Shown one piece after another: positions 11,722 through 23,393 of a stretch of 54,637 nucleotides of DNA (the first letter of the stretch is position 1; every line of letters begins with the position of its first letter). The notes under the pieces are model-generated. The model was not told the DNA's origin, searched no databases, and saw only the letters and a program-made list of their open reading frames with translations. Position numbers and translations under genes: made by a program. The stretch spans positions 1 to 54,637 of the forward strand of contig CAJNOQ010000332.1 of the NCBI GenBank assembly GCA_905250885.1. The letters run 5' to 3'. This DNA is from Didymodactylos carnosus (taxonomy: Eukaryota; Rotifera; Eurotatoria; Philodinida; Philodinidae).

Positions 11722-14700
11722 TTAACAACAACTTACTATTGGTACAATAACTGTAATTCCTCCAAGTGATAATGTTAAATTAAGAGCCATGTGTATATCT
11801 TGAAGTTGTTGAAAATAATTTATTTTATATTCACGATAAAATATTTCACTTGCAGATCGAATCGATTCAAACTGTCCTACAAAAAATAAATAAATAAAAG
11901 TAAACATCAGTTTATATGTCGGTAAAAAAAAAGAAGAACTCGATCCATCATCATCTCTATCTTTCTGTATAAATACCATAATAGTGATGGGAATTGACGG
12001 CCGCATGAATATGAGGATGTACTTGACTTGCTCCTCCGTGGGGAAACATATCAAATAGTAGTACTGGAAACTGATGTAATGGTGATTTTTTATAAACAGC
12101 ACGAATCCTTAAAAATGATAAATTAAATGAAATAAAACAAGTAATTAAATTAGTAAGACAATATTGATCTTTACCATTTCCAAGCAAGTTTGTAAACATC
12201 ATGGAATTCCTCAAGTGTCACATTTAATATATTATGTTGTCTAGGCATAAACATTGAATGCCATGTATCAAATTTGAAACTAGAAATATATAATTTATTT
12301 TCTTTTAGATATGAAAACAAGTAAAGCGTGACAAAAATGAATTTTCTCGAGTACAAGCATCACGTCTTAAGAGAGATTTTTTGGCTAGAGTGAGGATTTC
12401 TGTCAAAGAGGTCAAATTTATTTTTCTTCAAAACGACTTCTATTCGATTGAACATACAAAATTAGGTATACCATTTTCTATTTAGACTCTAGAATCTTTT
12501 GGATGTTGAAAAAGTCAAATTTTCCCATAAGTCCCATCGGTTTTTCTCAAAAATGTTCGCCCATTTTTGTGTATTTTACCTATAGTTCTGCGAATTTTTG
12601 TTCAAATTCTTTGAACAACATCTCATTCGAAAGAGCGAAAAAACTGAATAAAATGACATATCTTTTATAATTTTGAAGCTAAAAAAATTATGTTGAAAAT
12701 TTAAAACTTTAAAGTTTTTGAAATTTTAAAAACCTAGTTTCTTTTCGAGTAAATCAAAATTTTAGTGCACTGTGGTTACTTTAGCAAGCACAAATTTCTC
12801 AACCAACAATCCTAAATAACCGATCACAGTCGAGTTTTCTGAAAAAACGCCGGAAAATCTAATTTTCCCGATTTTTAGCTAAAATGTTTTTCGAAAAATC
12901 ACTGAAACACACATAGTTCGATTTTGTTTTTCACGCTGATAACGAATATCAACTTTATTTTGTCTCTGGACAAGTTCAAAGGGATCAAATTGCAAAATAT
13001 TCATATTTTTTTTAACAGTCACTTTCGACTAGTCCACCTTGTTTGCACTTTTTTCCTATTAGATAAAAGTTTTTTCTAGAAACTTTTGCGTCAAGTTTGT
13101 TCAAAATTGCTAGGGCTACAAAATACACTTATTTTGATTTGATTCCGGAGGTATTAAGTGCACTAAAATTTCGATTTACTCGAAAAGAAACTAGGTTTTT
13201 AAAATTTCAAAAACTTTAAAGTTTTAAATTTTTCAAAATCATTTTTTAACTTCAAAATTATAAAAGATATGTCATTTTATTCAGTTTTCTCGCTCTTTCG
13301 AAAGATGATTCGAATTCACTATGCACTTTTCTTTTTTAATTCTATTGTGATTCCAGTAACCTTCCGTACTATTTATTATTAGTAAAGCAGGAAAGTTTAA
13401 GTACTAATAGTTTCCACATGCCTATTTATTCAATACTTGTACTACAACTACAATTTTAGTTCAATTTATCTTAATTTATTTGATTGTTTATTTACTAATT
13501 TCTTTCTTTTTTATTCATTTTTATTTAATTTTTTTTATGATGTTTGCTAATTAGTCTTCCGCATTTTTTTACTCGATCTCTGTTCGTAGAGAAAATTTTC
13601 TCCAATATATTGCATGAGTGATCGAGTACGAAGCCTCGAGTATGAATAGGAGTATGTATTCGTACAGTTCTGAAAACAAACATATAAAAAAAGAACGAAT
13701 CTAATACATACGCATTTGATGCTGAAAATGCGTGTACACTTTCAAATCTTCCTAATGGATCAGTGGCAGTAAATCTAAAAGCAATTCAAAATATAATTTT
13801 ATAATATTATTATCGAAAATTTCTCATTTACTTTTTATAATTGCAAAAGTCACATGATTGTGAACTTTGATTTATTAATTCACTAATACTAATAAAATAG
13901 AAAACAAATAAGTAGTTAGTGATAAATGATAGATTATTGGATAAAAAACCAATAATAACTTACTAACTAGATGCTGAAATCAATGGTTCAGTAATTGGAC
14001 GTTTGCCACGTATTGGATTGTAAACAGTATGTTCGAAAGAAAATTTATTAAATACAAAATGTAAATCCTAAAAAACAGAAAGAAAAAGTATAATGCATTA
14101 ATTTCTAAAAATAAATATATCAAAAATAAAAACGAATCGATAACTATAAAAGACAAAAATACTGATCTGATGTCGACAATGGTAATAATGACTAGAAGAA
14201 TTGTAGAGTTACACAAAAATACATATTACGAAAGGATTTTCTCCTGTTATCTAATCTTATTTAAGTAAAAAGTTGAAGTCTTGTTAGATCATTAACCTGA
14301 TGTAATGCTTTGTTATATAATTGTTGATCTCCTAACCATTTTTTTACTTTTTTCTCAAATTCTGGCGGATAATTAATATCGGCTATACTGGATGAAATAT
14401 TATAAATATTTTCTATAGCTAAAATAATATCTCTAAAACAAACAAGCAGCAAGTCTAATGAATGAACAATCTGTTTAGATAGGATTTACTTACTTACAAA
14501 TTGTTTTTGTTGAATTTGGTTCATCTCGACGAAACCGAAAGAAACCATTTGATTTTAGACCGTTTATTAAGCATTTATGTTGAAATGTTGTCTAAATGAG
14601 AAAAACAAAAACAAATTCTATTTTCATTCATTACGTATCTCTCGATATACATACAATGTCAAGCACCGTATCAGTTAGAAACTCTGGCCATTTAGAGTAT

Positions 14701-14921
14701 CCATGTAACGGATATTTCACTGTTTGTACGGATAATGTTTGATTTACATCGCTATTTCCATTATTGCCAGACAGTAATGACAATTTTACTATATCTGATT
14801 GCTGTACATATATCAAAGAATAAGTACAAATAGCACCGAGAATAGATCCTACGATCAGCCATCGTAATTTCACATCCCATCGACGATCAATTAGTAATTT
14901 ACGACTCGACGTTGCTGACAT
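11722..14921 (-). CDS. Type II membrane protein with HIT/GalT-like domain
   Basis: Nine coding exons (5' to 3'): 14921-14655, 14591-14498, 14430-14297, 14067-13964, 13888-13832, 13774-13712, 12279-12175, 12107-11977, 11876-11722; 369 aa if the last exon reads to its TGA/TAA stop. A cytosolic tail of about 18 residues precedes a membrane anchor (about 19-39). The domain then shows YNPIRGKRP (about 180-188), a CDFC pair (212-215), FPHGGASQ (296-303) and HPHIH (305-309). HPHIHAAV fits the His-x-His-x-His-x-x nucleotide-transfer motif of the HIT superfamily. The CxxC and NP-x-RGKR elements recall galactose-1-phosphate uridylyltransferase. Nucleotidyl transferase or hydrolase chemistry is therefore inferred, facing the lumen or outside. 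Odd: the reading ends right after the first beta strands that follow the His motif, at a good donor (GTAAGT at 11736), so 3' exons may be missing. Intron 6 is 1.43 kb against 50-250 bp for the others. Confidence 0.75.
12625..13306. mobile_element. Foldback/MITE (~680 bp) in intron 6 of the HIT-like gene
   Basis: Arms of about 147-150 bp (12625-12771 and 13157-13306) are inverted copies with about 10% mismatches, mostly small indels. They begin and end in TTCGAAAGAGCG-type sequence on the outside and AGTGCACTAAAATTT on the inside. The 385-bp centre has no coding capacity. It lies wholly within the long intron between coding exons 6 and 7 and accounts for about half of its unusual length. A terminal-inverted-repeat element without its own transposase is the simplest reading. 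Confidence 0.8.
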
Positions 14922-15200
14922 TCTACATAAATACAAAAAAAGATTAAAATGATTTAGATTATTTTTACTATTCTCACACAGTGATATGAGTAAAACAATG
15001 TGTAACATGATTTAAAAAGAATTTAATCATCACTCACATAACATTATTTATCCGCAAAATATCATACTTGTTTGAAACAAATTAATATTTAGCGCCATCA
15101 TGAAAATATATCACAGAACTAGTCAATAATAGATGAGATACAACAAAAGATGTCAGAATGTTTAAGTACTTACGCAGACAACTGTCCAGTACACATTTAA
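14922..15200 (-). other. Probable 5' UTR intron and leader of the HIT-like gene
   Basis: On the minus strand the start codon at 14921 is preceded directly by a good acceptor (TTTATGTAG then A-ATG). A matching donor, CTGC/GTAAGTAC, lies at about 15176. The 5' leader is therefore likely spliced, with the promoter beyond 15200. This explains why the frame upstream of the ATG is open but does not resemble the protein. Confidence 0.45.
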
Positions 15201-17665
15201 AATACAATATCTAAAGAAAAAAATGAATTAATAGCATAACGATTCTAGATTAATTAAACTCATTTTACAGTTTCTTGAAGAACCGTTGTCTATTTCAGTA
15301 AAAAAACTGACAGTAGCACGCAGATTTGATTGATTTACTATTCCTAGTCGTTAAGTACATTTTAAACTGGATGAAGAATCCAATTTCTTCATCTAAATTG
15401 AAATAAACGTTTTTGCTGAGAAACCGATGCAATAAAAAAAGAGAAAAGTGCCAGGACAGTTCAATTAAAACCGTCACAAGAATAAGGAGAAAGCGTAGTT
15501 GTTTGTTGCGCACACTGAAGTTTAGAGTCTTTCAGACTTTTCTTAAACTTTATCTGAGAGTACCTTTGAGGACTTCTTTCTAACTCAGAACAATCAGCGA
15601 TGTTGCTCATATTTAAGAGTACGGCTTGTCCAAACGTAACGGCGTGACATTTTTGACATAGTAATTCCTAATCTTTATAGAAACTATAAGAGGTGGAAGG
15701 ATGATTCTACCGCCATTTTGTGCAGTTGCAGAGACACTGTCCTGTCTCTGATAAAAAGAAGAGAAAATTTGGGTAATATTTACGGCTTTGGGAAGGGATA
15801 TTCGTTGCGTGACGGAAGTGATAGAAAAAGGGCCTGCTCATTTAATAAAGAGACCTTTTTGTCCGATTTTAGATAAGTACCCTAAATTACGAGTACATTC
15901 AATTAAATGGTAATTTCCTGCGAAATTAATTGAGCAAATGGAAACTCTCTAAAGCGAATATTTTAGAGAAGCTTACGAGCTATTCAATATTAAAAAAAAT
16001 GTTCTTCCAAAGCCTTTCCCTCGCTTATGAATGTCAATCAATAAATGTAACGGCGTGACAGACTTTTTTGTCAGTGAATTTTCAGGCACTCAGTATCCTC
16101 CAAAAAACTTGATTTTTATATTTACCATAGATTTGGTGATATTCTATCAGTTTATGTGAAAAATAAAGTTGAAAACTTTTTTTCAGGTTTTTAAACTTGA
16201 CTGGAACCTTGAAATATCGAAAACGTATAACTTTTGTTCCTAAAGTCAAATTGTCGAAAAAATATAAGCCATTTTGTACAGAATTTAATTTTCTATCAAA
16301 TGGTGTAAGTTTTAAATTTTTTAAAAACGTTTCTAGGTCAAAAATTTTGTCAAAATTTTAAATTAAAATTATTCCACTAAAATTTTTATTTGTTAAGGAG
16401 GTTGGATTCCTAATCAGTGCGAAAAACTGCATCTAGTGATGTGCTCATATCGGTTCTCAGATAACCGCGTTACGCGGACAAGCCGAGTACACCTCTTCTT
16501 TTTTGACTCTCTTGAAAGTCGGGGAAGCCGATGGTTGATCGGGCTGAAATTTATCCCAGAGATAAAACATCGAAAAAGAAAATTAATGTATTTTTGCCTA
16601 GAATTTTTGGTCATATCCTTCTATGAGTTTTCTGGAAGAATCTGGTTTTCATCCAGTCACATTACGATCCCTCGAAAAAATGGTCCGATCGAGCTGAAAA
16701 TTTTACCACAGATACTTTATCTCAGGTTTGTTTTTTTCTTTTCGAAAAATATGCTTTCCTTCTCGAAATATTCGAAAAATACTAAAAATCCTGTATAAAA
16801 ATACGTTTTTTTATTTTAAAAACCTTCTCACGTCGAAAGCTGAAATCGAAAAGTCGAAGAGGTCATAGTGTGACTGGATTGAAGAGACTATCGAAAAAAC
16901 GCCTAGTGAGGAAAACACATATTGTATAAAGGGCTCTGTTTTTCAGGGCATTTGCGGTGATGTTTATATCTACACAGAAACTCTGCAATTCTGCAAGACA
17001 TCTCATTTTGAAGGGTACACTTTCTTCTATTATGCTATCTATAAGAAAATTTCCGAAACTACAAAATTGAGATTTTCTGGATTTCGAAGGAAAAATTTAA
17101 AAGCTTCACAATTTTTTCAAGGAAAGTTGTCGAGAGCTGGGGATGGTCTCATTTTATAGCCCAAACTTTCCTGTACATTAGACTATGTTCAGCTCAAAAT
17201 GAAAAGTTTTTACAAGAGAGGAGGGTACCCTTAAGATGGTTCATATGAACAAAAGATTTCCTAACATCAGCATGAAATTTCTCATTTGACAAGCACACAC
17301 TTCTTATGCTTAAATCTGTAGATTCAGTCAACTTTTAAGTTAATATTTCTTAAATTTTAAGTCTTATCGGATATAGATATAGCTTCTAACTAAAATTTGC
17401 TTTCTCTAATCAGGTTTTATATATCTTTTCTCATACGACGAAAATCAATCACTCCGTAAGACTAAGACAGCTGTTTATAACACTGACGATTCAGTTATAA
17501 GAAGTGAGAGACAAAAGTACTTAACCTGTAATATATAATATGACTCAAACCAAACAAAAAACAGAAGTGATGGGCAGAAAAAAGGACAAAAGAAACTGAT
17601 ATCACTGTAGAACTTGACATCAGAAAGTGAGTGACCATGCCGTTCACTTTTCTGTATTGTATATA

Positions 17666-17871
17666 AAGGAAAGTGGATGAATTTCCTTTGTTTATCACTC
17701 ATCGCTCACCTTAACAGATCAAAAGTGTTACTCCACTGAGTGATCGGTAATCCATTTTTGTAGAGAGTGCCACTTATCAGAGTGGATTACCGATCACTCA
17801 GTAGAATAACATTTTTGATCTGTTAAGGTGAGCGATGAGTGATAAACAAAAGAAATTCATCCACTTTCCTT
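17666..17871. repeat. Long hairpin: 89-bp arms, 28-nt loop
   Basis: Arms 17666-17754 and 17783-17871 are reverse complements with only a few mismatches. Transcribed in either direction, this would give a long stable stem with a very short loop, resembling a hairpin-RNA precursor or a young foldback. No ORF crosses it meaningfully. Confidence 0.85.
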
Positions 17872-18105
17872 CATTCAATTCCCTTAGGGGCGACAATAGT
17901 TTTAGAACGTGGCACAGTGGGTCAGCGTTTTCGATATAACTTTGGCAAGATGGGGGAAGTTTTATTGAACTCTAAAAATTTTTCTGAGTGAGCTAATTAT
18001 GAACTGGGTCATTTTTTTTCTCAAGTGAGTAATCCATTTCAAACAAGGTGGAAGAACCTACCTAATCGAAAACGCTGCAGTAGGCAGTTTTTACTAGACA
18101 AGCGC

Positions 18106-18356
18106 ACATGTGCCGTAAAACTGATACGAAAGCATCTAGACACTATTTTTATATGTTTTCGTATGCGCTCTCTCTCCAATGGTGTGATTTACAAAGTTCA
18201 AAATCACTTTTAGTCGGGTTTTCCAGCGACCGGATCTTTGGAAAATCCTAATAAAAATATCTTTGAACTGTTAAATGACACCGTTCGAGAGCGCGCATAC
18301 GAAAACATATAAAAATAGTATTTAGATGCTTTCGTATCACTTTTATGGCACATGGC
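18106..18356. repeat. Inverted repeat with ~100-bp arms
   Basis: Arms are about 18106-18205 and 18256-18356. The best-matched core is ATACGAAAGCATCTA plus TTTTTATATGTTTTCGTATG, followed by a more diverged inner part. No transposase was seen. It is probably a MITE, older than the 17666 hairpin judging by its mismatches. Confidence 0.75.
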
Positions 18357-19812
18357 CACGTGCCTAGCCAGAATTGCTACGTGAATGCTGCAAATCTGTC
18401 ATTTCATTAAATCTGATGGCATGTTGCGATACGCTTAAAAGTCAACAGCATGTCGCGATTTTTCATCGGTTCTGCTTTTTTTAAAAAGTCAGTCGAGCCG
18501 ATGACTAATCGGCTTTCTATTCATTCATCGTTTTGCTTTGCAGTGAATCAAATATATAATAAGCGCAGCGTTTGACGGAGAATTGATATTTTCTCACGAG
18601 TAGGATCGTGTCTGATTTTTCTCAAAGTTATACGAGTTAACTTAGCCGGGGAGCTAGATAAAGAACGAAACAAAACAATCACCAATATGTCGCGATTTGT
18701 CGTCTCAAATGCTAAAAAGTCGGCGACTTCTCGCGGCATATTGACCAACGTTTATCACATGGGAGAACATCAGCAGAAGTACAGACATTCAACATCTCGA
18801 AACTTAGATGTACTCTGTCACTTTAACAAACTTAGTGTAACTTGCAGATGACCACAGTATTCTCCTAGTGCGTTGAGTGAAAATCAACAATTTTTTTGCG
18901 AGTGCTGACCAATGGGAGGTGTGAGCTTCTTTCGACTTGTGAAGGAAAGATGTTGAGCAACTGATTAATCTACTCGTAAGTGTAGTATAGCAAGGAGCCG
19001 AGCGTTACCTAGTGTGTTATATATATAAGGCCTTGTCTACACTACAAAAAATAAATGAGCTTTAAGCAATTTTGTTGGCTGAAAGTTAAAGGAGAAGTTA
19101 AGTGATCTTTTCGACGGATCCTTTAACTTCTTCCTTAACTTTCTTTAAAATGTTGTCGCCGTGTATTGTTTTTATACATGTATTCTAGTGCTGTCCTCTG
19201 TCCTCAGTCAATTTATGTTAAGATGTAATGGGTTCGCCTCCTTCTTCTCATAATTTCTACTGATTTTTTCAACTTTTCTTCTAAATAAATAAAGTGTATA
19301 CCAACTTTCTTTAATTATGACTGGTCATTACAAGCCCCTAACAAGCTTGCGCTAGACAGCGAATGTGGCGTTATTTTTGCGTACAGAAACAACCTGTTGG
19401 TTTTCTCTATATCAGCTCATGGATACAGCAAGGACTGAATTGCATATCATATTTTCTATCAGATGTGCAGTGTACCAAACTATTGACAGTGCTAGGATGG
19501 CTAATTAATGCTCTCAAAGGGGGACATGTCAGTTATGACTTTATATTTGTTCTTTTTTTCTTATTTGCTTTTAAAAATACAACTTTTTTCCTGTTTTTTT
19601 TTCCTTTTTACTACTTCTGGTCCTAACGTTAGTTGTCTTGTTTATTCTGTTCTTTTTTTACTCTTTTGATGTTGTTTGGCTTGAGTCATTGTTATTACAG
19701 GGCGATGAACTTTGATGACTCACACTTTTCGTAAATAAAACAGTCTTAGTCTTAACATGGGGGCATGTGACTGATGCGTTAGCTTTTGTAGTGTAGACAC
19801 CCTCCAGGTTAA

Positions 19813-20512
19813 CTGGGGCCAGTTTCATCAAAAAACTTAAGTCTGACTTTAGTAAAAAACTAAGTTAAAGTTAGGTGGCATACTTAAGTAAAACTTAAGT
19901 TTCGATTTAAGTGTGTTTCAAAAAGTACAACTGCCTGTTTTGAAAGCGCTGTCTCACAGATGCAGTAATTCGATTTTTTTATTTTTTTAGATTGGTTTCT
20001 AGAATTTCTACAACTCTAGACAAAGCATCCTGTAGCATAAAGTCGTACAGCTGTCAACAATTTAATGACTGGAGGACTGGAAAGAGTTCTTTGAGTTGCA
20101 CGAACTATTGGCAGCTCAACCAAATTCAATAAATCGATGATAGCTGCTTTTGAAGATCTGTATCTTGCCAAAATCATGTTATCTGTCATCATTTCCAAAG
20201 GATTTTGTCGGTCTTTAAATACTCGTTCTCTCTTTAATGCTCGTGCCGCGAAAAGGACTGCTTTTGCCATTTTAATCACTTCCCTTTTGAATACTTTTAG
20301 AACCACGGAAGGTTTTCGTTTTCTGATAGTTAAGACCGATTTGTTGACTTAAGTCAGTTACTTCGATGACTTAAGTTAAGTAAGAAATTAGGCATCACTC
20401 AAGTCATATATTACACTTAAGTTTTTTGATGAAACGCCATTTTTTATCTGTTTTAAGTTAAGTTTGACTTAAGTCACACTTAAGTTTTTGATGAAACTGA
20501 CTGCTCTGAAAG
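19813..20512. mobile_element. Non-autonomous PIF/Harbinger element nested in the composite
   Basis: About 700 bp flanked by TTAA on both sides (19809-19812, 20513-20516), compatible with the TTA/TAA target sites of PIF/Harbinger. Near the ends are inverted CAGTTTCATCAAAAA-CTTAAGT sequences (about 19820-19843 and 20476-20503). A second copy of the right terminus lies at about 20414-20441. ACTTAAGT palindromes are scattered throughout. The minus strand still codes for a transposase N-terminal fragment. Confidence 0.7.
20016..20306 (-). pseudogene. HARBI1-type transposase, N-terminal fragment
   Basis: A 96-codon open frame carries the signature of the PIF/Harbinger transposase N-terminus: RERVFKDRQNPLE (about residues 26-38), RYRSSKAAIIDLL (about 49-61), then LLTAVRLYATGCF at the end. 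In full-length proteins this precedes the DDE nuclease, which is absent here; the frame stops right after the ATGxF motif. The fragment sits inside the TIR element above and would not be an active nuclease. It could be a relic or a captured DNA-binding or regulatory fragment. Confidence 0.8.
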
Positions 20513-21435
20513 TTAAAATCGAAAATTGCGTACTTAAGTGTAGACAAGGCCTACGAAACAAAACAGAAAAAAAATTGCTCGAATTATTACGACTGGTTAA
20601 ACAGCGTAACTGATCGTTAATGGAAGCGATAGATGACACTAGTTGCTGAAGTTAATCAATTGCCGACATACAGCATTTTCTGGTGGTCACAAGAATTAGT
20701 AAATAGAGTATACGATTGCAACTTTTAAGAGTCTGTGTACAGTACCAGAAATAGATTTATGTCGTTTTTTAGAGCATCAGTGATGTGGTCGTGAAACGTA
20801 TAAATTAATTCGTTCCATTGTCTAAGTTAGAAACATAATAGGTGTTAGGTCTTAGGCCTAACATACGTTAGTAACGCATTATGACTACAGAAGTCTCGGC
20901 ACTCATATATTTAGTAGGTATAAATGAAATTTTATTTATTTAGAAAGAGAAAAAGGAATAGTCCAAATGATGATCAAAAAGTCCTTTTCTCAATGGGATT
21001 GTATGATCTGCATTCCAGAAACTGGACAGTTATTCTCTTCATCTCAAGCAGCAGAAAAGCATTGAGTATCGCCTAATGCATCTAGATATTTTCTTTTTAT
21101 TGTTTTTACAACAGGTGATTGATAAACACAGTGATTTTCGTGACAGTTATTATTCACTACAAAATCGTTGTATGTTTATACATAAATGTTTTTTATAGCA
21201 TTTTGTTGGTAAATCTATATTCAGATGTTGTTTTTGTACATTATTATTACATGCGACAGAGTTCATGTGATTGATGAAAACGCAATTTTTATTAGTCAGT
21301 TACATGTTTTATATAAACGCCATTTGTATAAAAGTTATAGTAGTATGGTTTATACCTGTTATGTCAATGTAACTTTCACTTTTTTTAATTTTCTTTTATA
21401 TACACTAAGAAGAACCTAATGTAATCAGCTAGACG

Positions 21436-21649
21436 GCTGAATCGCGTAACTCTGCTACCGGAGTGTGAGTGCTTTATCGTTTTTACTCTTTTTGTTTATG
21501 TTATAGTATTTGAAAAGCACACTTTTAGCTACAAAACAAGACGTCTCTCAAATTTCTACAATATTCTTTTCAGATATTGTAACATGAACAAAAAGGGCAA
21601 AAACGATAACGCACTCACATTCCGGTAGCAGAGTTACACGATTCAGAGC
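21436..21649. repeat. Inverted repeat with ~75-bp arms
   Basis: Arms 21436-21510 and 21573-21649 are reverse complements at roughly 85-90%, including CGTAACTCTGCTACCGG on the left and its complement on the right. The spacer is 62 bp with no coding capacity. Probably a MITE. Confidence 0.75.
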
Positions 21650-22160
21650 TAATTTTTGATTTTTTAACAAAGTAATCAATAAAGTACACAAATATGAACA
21701 GAACTAAGGAGGCCATAGCAAGACAAATCTGGATTCTCGTGATTGCATAATGTTCTGAAAGTTTATTACCAAAGTAAATCTAAGATCGTTAGGATGTTGT
21801 TGTTTCCTTATCAACATTGATCATAGGTTTATGTGCTCCATAATGCTTATGTGAAAATATAAAAAGTAAATTTAATATTTCAATATATAAAATGAGATCG
21901 TATCCCATTAAATTAAATTTTCCGATTCAGAAGTAAAAGTTCTAAGCAGCTCATTTAGCTCTAGATGTGGTGAGAGAACCAGGACAAAATGTTCTAAAAA
22001 GGACAATTTCCGCAATTTCAGAGTTGATTCCGGTCGGATTTTTCAGCTCTGAGTTAGTTATTAGAAGAACAGCTTCATGTAAATAACAAAGATTTCTAAA
22101 TTTTGACAAAAATTTTGAATAATACAAAAATTAGATAACTTTGACTATTAGAAATATTTC

Positions 22161-22207
22161 ATGAACTGGTCAATCGGTTGATGGTCTGCAGAACTAGTCG
22201 ACCAGTT
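22161..22207. repeat. Short imperfect palindrome GAACTGGTC ... GACCAGTTC
   Basis: The 9-bp ends are perfect inverted copies, and the inner part is also partly palindromic (ATCGGTTGAT). Related CTAGTC/CTGATCAGT words recur near 31760-31920. It is a small isolated site of unknown meaning. Confidence 0.4.
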
Positions 22208-23393
22208 CCAGCGTTGTCAATGATGATACTTGTATTGTATCTGTAGAGTATAAGGGAAATAATTCAGTCATACTTAACTGTAAGTATCATACTGATTTAA
22301 GCACTCGAATTTTATTAAAATCTTAGGAAAGACATTCAGCGTAATAAATGCTTAAATAAACGAATGCTTAAAACAGTAAAAGTGAGCTGCAAGCTGTTTC
22401 TGGAAAAATGAATCAGGAGGAAGTTTTCTTCTAGAAAATGACTTGAGTCAATTTTTGATGCGACACGGACCTGGACTCGAAGGCTCCTGATTCGGACTCG
22501 AAAAAGTGATGATTAGCCATTTCTGGAACAACATTATCAAAGATGTATTCATATTCTAGTTCATTGCATGTGATGGTGGTCCATCATCACGTTCAATAAA
22601 CTAAAATATGAACATCATTGGTGGTATAAAACGTTTGTCACTATACAGACTTATAATCGAATCTCTATCAATACCATTCGGAAAAACGTACATCGATTTC
22701 ATTTAATTTCGGTGTAGTTGCACGTATGAGTAGTGATTCCTTAACAAGTAAACGATACTTATGCTGTTCTCTCATAACAATTCGAAAATCGCATGCTGTT
22801 ATAGTATGTTGATGTACAGTGTCTGCCAACAGCTGATTTGGCAGTGAACTACTGTTCATTTGTACCGTTTTTTATATTTGCATATGTAGCAATGATATCA
22901 TCTATTTCATTATGATTTATTTTTAACAATGATCATAATAATTTGCCGGTCTGTGATCGTGTAATTAGTCTAGAACGCTGATGGATATCTCTTTTTTGAG
23001 GTTTATACAAGTAGCTTCATACACGGACCCTGATTTCGCAAAAACAAAAGTTTGTGGAGCTAAAGATGGCTCTTTTTACCATATCTTCTACTGTTGATTT
23101 GGATCAGAATTATGCAAAGTATAATCATAAAGTCTACGACAAAAAAATAGTAGTAGGTAAAATATTATTAAGAAGCCTTTACTTTGCTCAGGAATTGTTG
23201 ATATTTTACGCCGAAAAAGTGGAATTCGTATATCTCACGAACCATCCACTATAAATTATTGAATTATTATAATTATAAAAAGTTATTCATTGAAATAAAG
23301 ACAATATATTTTTGAAAATTCAGCTTTATTCTTTACCCTGCTATTTATACATACTATTTAAAACATAGCCAGTTATATTATCCAGTTATACTG

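Larger units (their letters stand above)
19028..20552. mobile_element. Composite TIR element with 16-bp ends
   Basis: The outer ends are perfect 16-bp inverted repeats, AGGCCTTGTCTACACT at 19028-19043 and its complement at 20537-20552. A third partial copy of the end (TAGTGTAGACA) occurs near 19787-19797, so an element of about 0.8 kb may have been lengthened by a second insertion. Just inside the left end is an internal stem of AAGTTAA-type sequence (about 19080-19165). No complete transposase remains. The right half holds the Harbinger-like insertion listed next. Confidence 0.7.
15200..22660. other. Gene-poor region rich in inverted-repeat elements
   Basis: About 7.5 kb without a supported host gene. 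It contains the inverted repeats at 17666-17871, 18106-18356 and 21436-21649 and the composite element at 19028-20552, all listed separately. A 14-bp direct repeat (GTAACGGCGTGACA) occurs at 15636-15649 and 16047-16060. Short open frames here do not look like proteins. Confidence 0.6.

Noticed and set aside
11957..12356. Separate short frames on the minus strand
   Set aside because: They are individual exons of the HIT-like gene read into introns, not independent genes.
15636..16060. 14-bp direct repeats GTAACGGCGTGACA as LTR or target duplication
   Set aside because: The match ends after 14 bp, the interval has no element structure, and the length is unlike a target duplication.
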